This document shows positions 1 to 10,916 of a stretch of DNA of 64,000 nt, one piece after another; the stretch's first letter is position 1; every line of letters begins with the position of its first letter. The notes below the pieces were generated by a model that was not told where the DNA came from, did no database searches, and saw only the letters and a list, made by a program, of their open reading frames with translations. Position numbers and translations under genes: made by a program. Origin of the DNA: Allium sativum (taxonomy: Eukaryota; Streptophyta; Magnoliopsida; Asparagales; Amaryllidaceae); NCBI GenBank assembly GCA_030737875.1, contig CM060911.1, positions 53,752,501-53,816,500 of the forward strand. The letters are read 5' to 3'.

Positions 1-1021
1 TTATGATTATAACCAATTCAAGTTTTTCCTATTCTACCCAATCGTATCCCCAACGTATATAAACGTATTTCGTTCACAAGCATAAACAATTTAAGAGATA
101 AAGGGGAATTACACCAAACATGTGATAGGCATACGTGACAATTCCAATATCACTTGCATAATAAACAGGCGATAACATATCACATGGTTTCAATACTAGC
201 ATGATGATGAATTGGCATAGTAATGGTTCCAACTTAGTTCAACATGATGAATTCAACTTTACATCCTAGGCATAATAATCATTGCGGGCATAATAATAAT
301 TTTATTACAAACATGAAACATTAAAGGCATGGTAATTCTAATAGGCATAGTGGATTCCAATTTAGTATTTTAAACATAATGATTCTCATCTAGCATTATA
401 AACATAATGATTCCAACTTTTCATCATGACCTAGCAATTCCCAATTTGTCATTAGCATGATAGGTATTTTAACATCACAGACATAGTTTCATTAATATCA
501 TAGACATGGTTTAGTTAGCATCATAGGCATGGTTTAATCAACATGAGGATTTCAATGAACATAATGATTCCATGGACATGTATTTGTTCAACTTGCAATA
601 AAATTAAGCCCAAGTGATTCATAACAACATCAACATCATGATAAGTTTAACTTGCAACATTAACATAGCAATATTCCCAAATTTTGATTCAAAGTTAAAC
701 AATATAAACATGGATTAATAATAGTTCCTAAATCCGGTTTCAATTCATAGCGTGTCCATGTTATTTCAGCGTTTTTGCCTAAAAAGTGACATAGAACTTA
801 CAATATGAAACAAGCAATCCAAATCAAAACTTTAAATCAAATAGCCCCAATTTCGTTGTCTAAAGCGTCGTAGTTGTTGTAGCTTCTAGTTGTAGCCTTC
901 AAGAATCATCCTTCGTCTTCTTTAATTTTGTTCCTTGTATTTTTAATTTAGAGTTCTAGGTTTAATGGCGGCTGCATGAGGCTAAAATGAAATAGTATGA
1001 TTTAAGCTAGGTCTTAGGGTC

Positions 1022-1029
1022 TTTTTATA
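1022..1029 (-). promoter_or_regulatory. TATA box of LTR-Y
   Basis: TATAAAAA on the minus strand, in the context CACTATAAAAAGACC, about 475 bases inside the LTR start at 1502. It is followed by an AT-rich leader. Position and sequence fit the U3/R promoter of a gypsy LTR. Confidence 0.5.
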
Positions 1030-1144
1030 GTGTTTAGGATTAGTTTTAGCCATAGGATAAACCCTAGGATAGATCTGAGCCATCTAAAATCGTCACAAGC
1101 CCCCAAAACAAGACCCAGGAGCCAAAACAGGTGCACCAGGCAAA

Positions 1145-1240
1145 TTGGTCCGACCAGGGGGGTCGACCCCTGGGTCGACATGGGTGTCGACCCATTGGGG
1201 GGGTCGACACTGGTGTCGACCCCTGTGTCGACCCTGCCTG
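1145..1240. repeat. GC-rich cluster of GTCGAC palindromes in LTR-Y
   Basis: Several GTCGACCC or GTCGACAC words lie within 96 bases, interleaved with runs of G or C. This is an abrupt GC island in an AT-rich LTR. Each GTCGAC is a 6-bp palindrome. The block looks like a degenerate short tandem array rather than coding DNA, although short reading frames cross it on both strands. Confidence 0.6.
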
Positions 1241-1549
1241 GGGCGGGAAAATTCCCGCCCATTCTGCCTTGGTTGTAATTCGAATCTGAATTCGAATTTG
1301 AACTATTTTCGGGCTTTGAATTTTCTGAAAACTTCATTGGACCATAACTTGGTCATACGGACTCCGTTTTTTGAAAACTCGGACCGCGTATTTTTCCGAG
1401 ACGAACGCAATGGCACAGCCCGTTTCCCTTGATTCAGATTTTAGAATTTAATTCTGCCTTGAGTTACATTATAACATGTTATTAAAAATACTGGTTGTTA
1501 CAGTCCCGGTTTTAACTACCCTGTCGTTATGCTGCCGAAATTTTCTGAA

Positions 1550-2427
1550 ATATTCATGTGTTAGAATAATTTTCATTCGTTGATAAAAATCACATTTTTA
1601 TATATATACAAACTATATCGAATATTCATGTGTTGAGTTGCAATTCATTCGTTGAGTTGAAATTCATGTGTTGAATATTATTTGAATTCAAACAAATAGC
1701 TTTAGCGATAAAAATCACATTTTTATATATATACAAACTATATCGAATATTCATGTGTTGAGTTGCAATTCATTCGTTGATTTGAAATTCATGTGTTGAA
1801 TATTATTTGAAATTAAACAAATAGCTTTAGCGATAAAAATCACATTTTTATATATATACAAACTATATTGAATATTCATGTGTTGAGTTGCAATTCATTC
1901 GTTGATTTGAAATTCATGTGTTGAATATTATTTGAATTTAAACAAATAGCTTTAGCGATAAAAATCACATTTTTATATATATACAAACTATATCGAATAT
2001 TCATGTGTTGAGTTGCAATTCATTCGTTGATTTGAAATTCATGTGTTGAATATTATTTGAATTTAAACAAATAGCTTTAGCGATAAAAATCACATTTTTA
2101 TATATATACAAACTATATCGAATATTCATGTGTTGAGTTGCAATTCATTCGTTGATTTGAAATTCATGTGTTGAATATTATTTGAATTTAAACAAATAGC
2201 TTTAGCGATAAAAATCACATTTTTATATATATACAAACTATATCGAATATTCATGTGTTGAGTTGCAATTCATTCGTTGAGTTGAAATTCATGTGTTGAA
2301 TATTATTTGAATTTAAACAAATAGCTTTAACGATAAAAATCACATTTTTATATATATACAAACTATGTAGAATATTCATGTGTTGAGTTGCAATTCGTTC
2401 GTCGATTTGAAATTCATGTGTTGAATG
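1550..2427. repeat. 125-bp tandem repeat array, about 7 copies
   Basis: The landmark 'ACTATATCGAATATTCATG' recurs at exact 125-base steps (reference G at 1620, 1745, 1870, 1995, 2120, 2245, 2370). Copies differ by only a few bases. Each unit holds three short words of the type TTCATGTGTTGAA or CATTCGTTGA, plus a (TA)-rich linker. Related words continue less regularly to about 2660. The same array with about 127-bp spacing and only about three units is in X copy 2 (23777-24160), so copy number has changed within the family. Confidence 0.95.
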
Positions 2428-3450
2428 TTATCGTATTTTAAAATAAAATGAATAGACAATAAAAACTACACCTTTATTGTGAATATGAAGTGTTAAAAAC
2501 ATTCACGTGTTGAATAAATATTTTTGACGATAAAAATATTTCTTTTACCATGTATATGCTTTGATAAAATTACACATGTGTTGAAATAAATAATAGTTTG
2601 CTAGAAATATTATTATTAGCTTTGTTCTGCATATATATACATGTGTTGAACAGGAAAAATGGATTAGCTGTAGAGTAAAGAAATTATTTGCATGCCCGAC
2701 AAATGGGTAAACCTTGATGAGTTGGCTGCGCAATTTTATTTATATATCAACTGCTGTGAATGCCATTGGATGCGGAGTGCTGGTTATTCTGTGTGAAATA
2801 ATAAACATCGCCATAGGATAGTAACAATTAATTTTGAACTACACTACATGGCATACTTCTTGACGATAGGCATACTTCATCATATTCCACATAAGCAATT
2901 GGAACTTGTGTGACGAGGTGGAAGTTTTACCATACGAGCGAGAGGCTTGTATGGCGATGACTATATACTACAGGTTGAACTGATGACTGATATGGAATAT
3001 ATAAAAATATAACGATAAACTGCCAGATTAATAAAAACCCCACACGGGTCTGGAGTTGACAATAATCACGTCGCTCTAGTTATTAGATACGGCACATGGA
3101 CTATTTATTTCCACACGGAAACGGGGGTGACGAGAATTTATTCTCTGGAGTGATTATCTATACATGCTCCCCCGTAAACACCAGAATATATCACTATAAA
3201 TATGTGGATGCTTTTTAGGATTTATTGGGTACCTAACACGGCCCAATAAATTTCCAAACCCCTCCCCGTACAAAGGAGGTTATGGCGAAATTTTTCTAAA
3301 TATTAAGGCGTTAGTGAAATATTTGAAGTGAAAACGAAGTTGAAAATATGGAATGAACTATAATTGAAATTATAGAATGAACTATATTTATATATATAAA
3401 TATAAATATAATTAAGAGGAATCGAAGCCGTGCAGTTCGTGTTTCGGAAT

Positions 3451-3840
3451 CGTAATTTGAAACGATTAGTACGAAAAATCCGACCATCGGATTTTCCCGA
3501 AACCGCAACTGCTGGGTTCGCCTTGGAAATATCTTCCCAACGGCACCAACCTTGTAAAAATCCAACGGTTGGATTGTTCGGAATGTTTAATTCAAATCTG
3601 AAGAAAAACAGCGCCAGAATCGTTATATTTATATATAAATATAAATATAATTAAATTAAATCGAATAGCGACGCTGCAGTTCGAATTTTGAAACCGTAAC
3701 TTCAAACGACTAGTGTGGAAGATCCGACCGTCGGATTCTCACGAAACTGGAACTGTTGGGTTCGCTTTGGGAATATCTTCCCACTGATATAGACTTTGTA
3801 GAAATCCAACGGTTAGATTTTCCGATATGTGTAAAACAAA
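3451..3840. repeat. Two tandem ~244-bp units with perfect inverted repeats (LTR-X)
   Basis: Units starting near 3451 and 3695 share a common order: CGTAA-TTGAAACGA, a GTCGGAT inverted repeat, GAAACYG-AACTG-TGGGTTCGC, GGAATATCTTCCCA, then AATCCAACGGTT. Perfect inverted repeats are at 3475-3495 (9-bp arms, 3-base loop), 3559-3575 (8-bp arms, 1-base centre) and 3722-3736 (7-bp arms, 1-base centre). The mirrored pair occurs in X copy 2 near 22430-22830. No coding potential. Confidence 0.8.
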
Positions 3841-3892
3841 CTAGGGGAAAAACAGTGCCACGACACGACCTGAAACGTCATTTAATTAAATA

Positions 3893-3918
3893 TGGCCATT
3901 TTTAAATAAATAAAAATG
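3893..3918. repeat. Conserved hairpin in LTR-X
   Basis: GCCATTTTT and AAAAATGGC flank a short AT spacer, forming a perfect 9-bp stem. The same hairpin is present in X copy 2 around 22337-22362. It lies next to the 244-bp duplicated units. Confidence 0.6.
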
Positions 3919-4400
3919 GCGAAAAATCATTATAAAATATTATAGGCAACATAGATTGCTAATAAACCGATTGGGCTTGAATTGTTTGATATTTGATGGT
4001 TGTATGTGTTTGACACGAAAATAACACTAAAGAACTGAAAGATGGATGTCGAATAATATAACCATAGAAAGAATCGATTTAAATTCTAATGACGTGAATT
4101 ATTTGAAAAGGCCGAGCTAACCCTAATTTCAAATAATTTATCGAGCGATTCGAATTGGAAAATGCAAAGACGATTCAAGACCGACGATCTTCATATCGGT
4201 TGGATGGGCGCTGCTGAGGTTCCTGACCGGAGTAGCTACCGGAAAGGGGCGGAAGTAGTAGCCGTCTGAACGTATGTGTTGATTGGACGGATATACGAGG
4301 AATTTGACGCCTCCGGTTTCGTTCAGACCCAGAATGGACTTGTAAATGGATTGTGTGTCTGACATTGGATTTTTTTCTATACTGATTGATCTCTGTTAAA

Positions 4401-4408
4401 TATATATA
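4401..4408 (-). promoter_or_regulatory. Putative TATA box of LTR-X copy 1
   Basis: TATATATA followed by TTAACAGAGATCAATCAG on the minus strand. The same arrangement in X copy 2 (about 21846-21872) is AGATATATACTTAACAGAGA. The following leader is conserved in both copies and weakly in LTR-Z near 55640-55740. Confidence 0.4.
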
Positions 4409-5887
4409 TGTTTGGCGGCGGAGAATTTATTCTTTTGCTTAACGCCCTTCTCTGAGACGTATGAGCTCAGAGGTTATATATCGATGGAAATCAATCGTAT
4501 GGAGTGGACTGCCTATGTGGCATGCCAAGATGCTGTGATCAAGGCTTCTGTTGCAAAGCAAAGTCTTGGGGATGATGATCAAAGCCCGGTCTACGTGGCC
4601 TAGCTTTGTGTATTTCGTAGATTCGCGAGCCTCACACCCCGGTATGAGTTAAAAACGGGATACGGACCGCTGGGAGAGCACGACGTTTCTTTCTAGCTAT
4701 GGTGGTGTCAGTGACTTACCAGCCCTGACATTTATATATAGTTTTCACCTTTGTGGTTGTTGGAATGCGAGGCGCCTCGATTATAGGTCTGTAAGGACCG
4801 GGAAACGTGTGTTCAGGAATTGTCAATCCTCAAACATAAGAGAGGACCGGCCCAGCCGAATCCAGGATTGCCCAGAGTGCGTAGTCCTGAGGCATTTGCT
4901 AGAATGTCTCGAAGCAGAGAGGAGCTTGCCCCTTGCCTCGACTCATGACGGAAATCCAATTTCCAATACGAGATAACGGATTCGATTGTAACTTATATAT
5001 GGCGACATAGTGGCATGGGACACTCATGTCGCCTATGATTGATATTTATGATGTTATTCGCTTTTGAAACATATATGCACTAGTAATAATATCAAATGAT
5101 TTTGCTTTATACGTACCAAGCATATTTGGCCATTATAAGGTAAAACTCTATCCTCCGGCTTGCGTTGCATTGTGTGATGGGACTTGAGTCTTATAATGGC
5201 TTCATTCTTTTTAAAAGCATTGCGTTGTTTTAAAAGAATTTACTTTGTTTTAAATGCACTAGCAATCACTGGAATAAACCCATTCCTTGAAAGTGGTGTG
5301 GTCCTATGATTTGCTATTACTGTTGTTTAACTGTTAAATAGATTCCTCGTACCAGTCCCCATGACTGACTCGTTGTTTGTTTCACTTTGCAAACGCGGGT
5401 GCCCTTATTTTCACACGGGCAGCCTAGTTCACAGGTGACAGGTTGTTTTGACTCTGCACTGTTGCATAGAGTGCATTTTTGGCTCATGGCGAGGCTGACT
5501 TCACAGAGATGACTTTGACTTTTTCCGCCATTATTATACTTATATTATGATCCCGCCACGGGCGATGCAGACTGATTTACTTTCCGTACTTCTTATTGTG
5601 TATATGTACCGCCTTCGGCGATGTAGACTGATACCCATATTATGTCTCACTGCATGTATGTATTCCGCCTCTGGCGATGATGACTGATCACTTCCCTTTT
5701 ACTTACTAAGTTATATCCTACGCTATGCTATTCTGATGTTATTACATGTTGTGATTCCGCTGTCATATCCATGTAAAATTATTCTATTTATTGTTTCTGC
5801 TATTATCTGTACTCTGCTATGATGATTAATGTGTTATATTCCAATGATTATCCTTAATACCGCCACTCGGATTTTGGGATCGTCACA

Positions 5888-6790
5888 ACCTTTGATCGGG
5901 CACACTTCTTCGATACTATTTCTATGACTATGATGATGATGATTTGGGCCCATTTATGACTTTGGGAGTGTGTTCCGAGGTGGGCGGTAGTGGTTGTTAT
6001 GCGTTACCACCGGTCCGGGAGTGCAAATGGTAGAATCCTACCCTGGGCATTGCCTCGAGTGCCTTGTCATATATCCTTATCGAGCCTCATACGATTTTGA
6101 TTTGTATCGTACCTATGGAGTGCCCTCTGATGCCATCGTTTACGGTGGGTTTACGGTACTGTATAGACTACGGTATTATAAATGGTGTAAGGGTAAAAAT
6201 GTAATCCCGCTTACGCTATCTTTAGTATTTATACTTTACTGAGTAGACACTATCATAATAGCGTATTATACTATCTATGTATTAGTTTAACGGATCCTTA
6301 AGAGATGGAAGAATCCCGTAATATCTCTTGAGTTACTGCACCCATGACACTAATGTTATTTCTTATTTAAATTTGACTAATATGAGAATGATTTAGTGTT
6401 GATCCGAGTGTTTGTTGTGTTTTATTTTATGCAATACGCTCGGGTCAGCAGATGCTTGCAGTTAGCGAAGATTCCTTTACCTTGGAGAGCGAAGACAAAG
6501 ATTTGGTATACATGTATTATATAAGTATTTCCGCTGCTTTGTTTGAAATATGTATATGTGTAACTGTGATAACCATTGATGTTGTAGCCTATTGTATATA
6601 TATATTTCAACTGTTTAAACTACTATTTACATATTATATGTGGTCCTTCTGCTGTGAGGTTCTGTGATTTGTTTTCCTTTCCTTCTTTCTTTTCTTCTTT
6701 TCCCAATAACTACCTGTATTTACGATTTGTTTGGGTCGACATATGTGGTTTACTGTCGATTTTAAATGGTCAAAAATTTGGGTCGTTACA
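5888..6790 (+). repeat. E1 5' LTR, distal 903 bp
   Basis: Collinear with 13689-14591 without net length change, ending GGGTCGTTACA directly before the primer-binding site. The junction at 5887/5888 coincides with the end of LTR-X. The intact LTR reads GGTAGC-ACCTTTGAT where this copy reads CGTCACA-ACCTTTGAT. Confidence 0.85.
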
Positions 6791-6792
6791 TC

Positions 6793-6804
6793 TGGTATCA
6801 GAGC
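6793..6804 (+). promoter_or_regulatory. E1 primer-binding site (initiator-Met tRNA)
   Basis: TGGTATCAGAGC, two bases after the LTR end at 6790. It is complementary to the 3' end of plant initiator methionine tRNA and defines the plus-strand orientation of E1. Confidence 0.9.
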
Positions 6805-9800
6805 GATGGTTAGCGATAACCTTGGCTCTGTTGGGACTTAACTCATTAGAGATGGGGTTAGAAACGCCCTAGAATGGGTTTGAGTGATATGAGAGAGCGT
6901 ACTTGTATTTTGATATAGATTGGTTTATATTATGTTGAGTTATTCTTTTGAATATTTATGGATTCTGCTCGATATATGGGACGCTATAAAATCAATAGGG
7001 ATTTCTAAACAATCGAACAGAATGATCGAGATAATATGGTTTTCAATTATATTTTAAAATATATTAAAAATATATTACTATTGGTTTTAAATGTATAATC
7101 ATTGGTTGTTGGTAGGTAATAATATTAATTTAATACCTATTACGGTTGATTCGATAATAAAGTTAATAAGGAAACTTAAATGTTCCAAGAAATATTTGAA
7201 AATGAAATGATACCTTTAAGTATCATTAGGTGAGAAAGGTTTGTGATTAAAATAGAAATGAACTTGAACTTGATCCTGGGGTGTTTTTGAAAATAGTTTG
7301 ATAATGTTCGAAATAATATCGTATGATAAGAAATAATTTTGGAAATGGTTTTCAAATGGTTTCAACGAAATGAGTGTGAAACCTCTACTTAGACCTTAGG
7401 AATGACTTCGGTAATGAGTACACGCATTATTGATGTTTATTCTGAAGAGTTTAAGTGGGGGAGACCACTCGATGGTTATTATAATTTGTTTGATAGAGGA
7501 CTTTGAGTTTAATTCCATATGATACAAATTTTATATAAAGGTATTAGTATGCGATATTTAAAGTGGAATTAAAATTAAAACCAGGATTTAAATTTCTTCC
7601 TTAAATTAAAAGTGTGGATTGAAATTTCATATGGTAAGGTTTATAGAATAATATAAGTATATATGTATATTATTTTAAACTAGGATTATAAAACCTGGAA
7701 TCAAGCACCTTGATTTGTCTTAACTAATGATAATGATTTGGGATTTGGTACTCAATTCATTGGAATTTTGAATTTGGAACCAGGAAATTAAATTAAGTAT
7801 TAAGAGAAGATAAATGAGCATTGGGGTACTTAAGACTGAGCAATAATAGAGTTTAAGAGAATTCCAAATTTAGTCGATATAAGTGTTCAATAAAGTTGAA
7901 ATTAACCGAGAAACGAAATCCAATGAAAGTAAAATAAATTGGAAAGTTTTGTTATGCAAATAAATATGCTAATTAATAAGGATGTTAAGTTAGTCAAGTT
8001 AAATAAAGTTAGATTAGGAAATCTAGAAAAAACGCTTGGTTGAGTAAAGGAATTGAGCAGAATAAATTTAACTTAGAAATCGAATAGTAAGAGCTGAGGA
8101 ACATTTAGGCTATACATAAACCGTCCTTAACACGATTCAGGATGCTAGAGTCGAATAAATAACTTGAATTAGAAGAATAAACTTTAAGTGGAAATAAAAC
8201 CTAATTGGATGAATAAATGGTAAGAACAATATCGAGTGTAGAAAGGTATTGAGGTTTAACGTAATTTGAGCTTAACGAATGAAACCAAATCGAGCTAGTT
8301 CGAAAACCATAAATAGATTTGAATTAGTATTAAAATAGAAAGAGTTTGATGTTTGGTAATGATCCTCAAAATTTGGAACTTAATAAATGAATGAGAATTT
8401 TTTTTAATAAAGTGGAATTATAGAAAGAGGAAAAAGGGAAGTTTAAGCAAAACCTATGTTAATGAAATTAAAAAAGAATTTGGATAAAGCTGAATTTGGT
8501 AAGTGAGATATTTGAAGGAACTTGGATGTAAGGTAACTTAATGTAGGTTAATAAACTAAGCCGAACGGAAACAAACTTAAGGGAAGTTGGCTTGAGTCAA
8601 TTCAGAATTTAAGATAAGAGAATGAAATGAAGTGAGAATGAACATATATAATTAGAATGAAAAATCGAAATTTATTCAAGTGGAAAGGGCTAATCAAATA
8701 TGGATAAAACGAACGATATCCGATACATATGGATGAATAAACAAGAATAAGAAATGGAAACTTGGTAATCGACCAAGGTTAATGCATTGATGATTGAATA
8801 TAGTTGAGTTAGTTGGAAAAGTTAAAGTGGATCCAAGTCTTAATGATGATTTAAAACTTGAAATTTAACAAGTAACGAATGGAAAATATATTAGATAAAG
8901 TAAGCGATTGAATGAAAAATTTCATTTCTTGGATTTTGAAGTAAAGGTATATGTAAATGATTGAATGAGCGAATAAGAACTACTGAAATGAATAAGTTGA
9001 AATGAACTTGACTAAGATAGACGATGGCATAATATGAATAGATAAAAATGAAATTTGCTTAATACAAGTGAAATGAACGGGAGTATACTTAAGCGATAAA
9101 GGGTAAACAATACTCGAATACAATGGAATGATAATTTATTTAGATGGTTAAGCTTGGCTTAAATTTTCGAATCGGAAAGTTTGAACTTGAAATGGAATTA
9201 ATCAATGTTTATGCCAAAATCTGAAATATCTGATAAGCTGAAGTAAAATAGTCGTAACTTTTGAATGGAATTCGATGATTTTGGACTTTTCGGGAACCTT
9301 AGAATCTGAACTAAGACATTCGTATATAGCGACACGTAGAAATTCACATGTTATTTTGTCAAAATCCATGTTTAGACGTAGTGCTATGTGTAGGAAATTA
9401 AAAACTGAAGCATATATGCATATTGTTTTGACCATAACTTCCTAACCGAGCGTCGAATTTTGATGTGCGGTACAATTCGGAAAGGCCAGAATGTAAACTA
9501 AAACTTTCTCCTTATATGTCGAGTCAAATTCTGATGTTTAGAGGGCTAAAAAGTGGATAGAACATTTCAGACCTGCATTTTCAGGGTACGGGCTGAAGCG
9601 TTCAGTTTTATTAAAACAGTCATAACTTTCAAACGAATTTTCCGAATTCGACGAATCTGGACAATTTGGAAAGCCTGAAACGAATGCAACAAATTTTTCC
9701 TACTGTGTCTTAGTCAAATTCCATCATCTAAGGGTCGATAATACCCCATTTGTCGTTGGCCTGTTGTTAACATGGTTGTTTTGTAGTTGAAATGTTGATA

Positions 9801-10261
9801 TATGTTGTGTAGTTTATATGAAATTGCCATGTATTGTTATATGTTTGATTCTTATGCACGTTTGAGTGTTTTAGTAGGTGCAAAGATTGGTATTACGCTT
9901 GGAGCACGCTTGCGCTAAATGCTAAGTGCTAAAGATAAATAAATTGCATATAAACGCTAAAAGAGGTACGTTTTGGGGATTAGGTTGGCTTTAGGGGTTT
10001 TGTTTTTATGTTTTCCCCCATTTTGCGATGCCTCATCACTGGATGAGATGTATATTGAGTTATATGTATGTAAGGATTTTTCCCGGACCTCTCTCCGTAC
10101 AAAGGAGATGCTGCCGAAATTTTCCGTGATTTCGAGAGTTAGAAATTTTGAGTTTTACAAATATAACTTATATTATAAAGGCTATTTTTTTTTAGTATGA
10201 ATTTAAAATAGATATGTGCTTAATATCGTTTCTTTCTCTTTTCGAGGACAAAAAGATTTTA
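6805..10261 (+). other. E1 non-coding interior
   Basis: About 3.5 kb between primer-binding site and purine tract. The sense strand is visibly rich in A and G, with many GAATGAA or AAATGAA-like words, particularly 6900-9200, and is broken by stops in all frames. A set of three degenerate repeats of about 180-190 bp lies at 9250-9730. Near 10080-10125 is a GTACAAAGGAG-TGCTGCCGAAATTTT motif that also occurs in X (about 3265-3295) and partly at 1531. Nothing resembling gag or pol was found. Confidence 0.75.
9250..9730. repeat. Three degenerate ~180-190-bp repeats in E1 interior
   Basis: Units begin near 9250, 9429 and 9619. Each opens with a CATAACTTT-like word, then an AATTCGACGAAT-like stretch, GGACAATTTGGAAAGCCTGAA-like sequence, and ends with GTCAAATTC-ATG/TCTA. 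Similarity is clear but imperfect, so the array is old. Confidence 0.55.
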
Positions 10262-10273
10262 AGTGGGGGAGAA
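10262..10273 (+). promoter_or_regulatory. E1 polypurine tract
   Basis: AGTGGGGGAGAA immediately before the LTR start TGTAACATCCC. It is the plus-strand primer site and confirms the 3' LTR boundary at 10274. The preceding GAGGACAAAAAGATTTTA is typical of plant gypsy 3' interiors. Confidence 0.85.
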
Positions 10274-10908
10274 TGTAACATCCCATAATTTCAGTATATT
10301 TAAATTTCAATTTAAAATAAGTAAAATGGAATATATTGGATGAAAATCATATTTCTTTGTTAATAATAATGATGATTATTGAATTGAGTATAAATTGATT
10401 TCCCAATTTAGTTATTTAGAAATATGATAATTTTGAACTTAATATTTTAATAACAAAGTAAATATGAGTGGTTTAAGTAAAAAGGGAAATTCTAGTTAAA
10501 TTGATTAAATGGTGAAATTATGAATTGTTTAAGTTAAAGATTTGAAATTTAAATTTAAATTCTAAGGAATCAAATTTAGGAACTTAAAATATGGGAAATC
10601 GATGTGTAAAATTTATTTAGGTTAGAATTAAATTTAAAATGGAAATTTTAAATATTTAAATTTGAATTAAACAAGTGAAATGAATAATTGAATATTTTAT
10701 TAATTTATTAACTGTAGAATTTAATGGTTATGGTAACTGTCTTGTAATCCGACAAAACCAGTTTCATCGGATCCGGAGTGTCGAAATATTGTGGAGTTCC
10801 AATTTGCGTTACGATTCGACTTGTAATTTGGCCGTACGAGAGAAAATGTGAAAGAAGTCAGTATAAGATTATATTTTGTTGTTTCTAATGTTGGGCCTTA
10901 TATATGTG

Positions 10909-10916
10909 TATAAATA
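10909..10916 (+). promoter_or_regulatory. TATA box of E1 3' LTR
   Basis: TATAAATA, followed about 25-35 bases later by a CA/TC-rich leader (AACACCTCATCAACCATTTT). Its position, about 635 bases into the LTR, fits the U3 promoter. Confidence 0.6.

Larger units (their letters stand above)
1..1502 (-). mobile_element. Partial gypsy-type LTR (family Y), start side
   Basis: Read on the minus strand, this begins TGTAACAACCAGTATTTTTA at 1502, a typical Ty3/gypsy LTR start, and runs off the left edge of the window. About 470 bases in there is a TATA box, followed by a long AT-rich leader with no reading frame, as expected of U3 and R regions. The segment 1145-1240 is unusually GC-rich. The flank immediately right of 1502 (GTCCC) would be one copy of the 5-bp target duplication, but the other copy lies outside the window. 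Y is probably inserted into X, because X-like sequence resumes within a few dozen bases. No coding region is visible in these 1.5 kb. Confidence 0.7.
1503..5887 (-). mobile_element. Giant LTR block, family X copy 1
   Basis: On the minus strand it starts TGTGACGATCCCAAAATCCG at 5887. The whole stretch can be followed by eye, in order and in the opposite direction, along 20359 to about 24240, which starts TGTGACGATCTCAAAACCCG. It interrupts the 5' LTR of E1: the intact copy at 13689 shows the undisturbed site. Contents from 5887 leftward are promoter-like sequence (about 4401), a leader with a 75-codon open frame, two 244-bp units rich in inverted repeats (3451-3840), a conserved hairpin (3893-3918) and a 125-bp tandem array (1550-2427). 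No transposition protein is encoded. The left part is cut by Y at 1503, so the full length is unknown. Confidence 0.75.

Noticed and set aside
1550..2427. A CRISPR-like or centromeric satellite array.
   Set aside because: The units are contiguous 125-bp repeats without spacers inside an LTR. Too few copies for a satellite block, and the context is plant retroelement DNA.
4138..4365. A 75-codon frame (MSDTQSIYKS...) on the minus strand, matched by a 78-codon frame at 21888-22124 in the other X copy.
   Set aside because: Both are the same LTR leader. Comparing them codon by codon I count about 6 synonymous and about 20 non-synonymous changes, as expected without selection on protein, and the related Z leader (55690-55740) is out of frame. 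Conservation reflects shared LTR origin.
6452..6667. 71-codon frames at 6452-6667 and 14253-14468 that are almost identical.
   Set aside because: They are the two LTR copies of E1. Most changes between them alter the amino acid, and no family is recognised.
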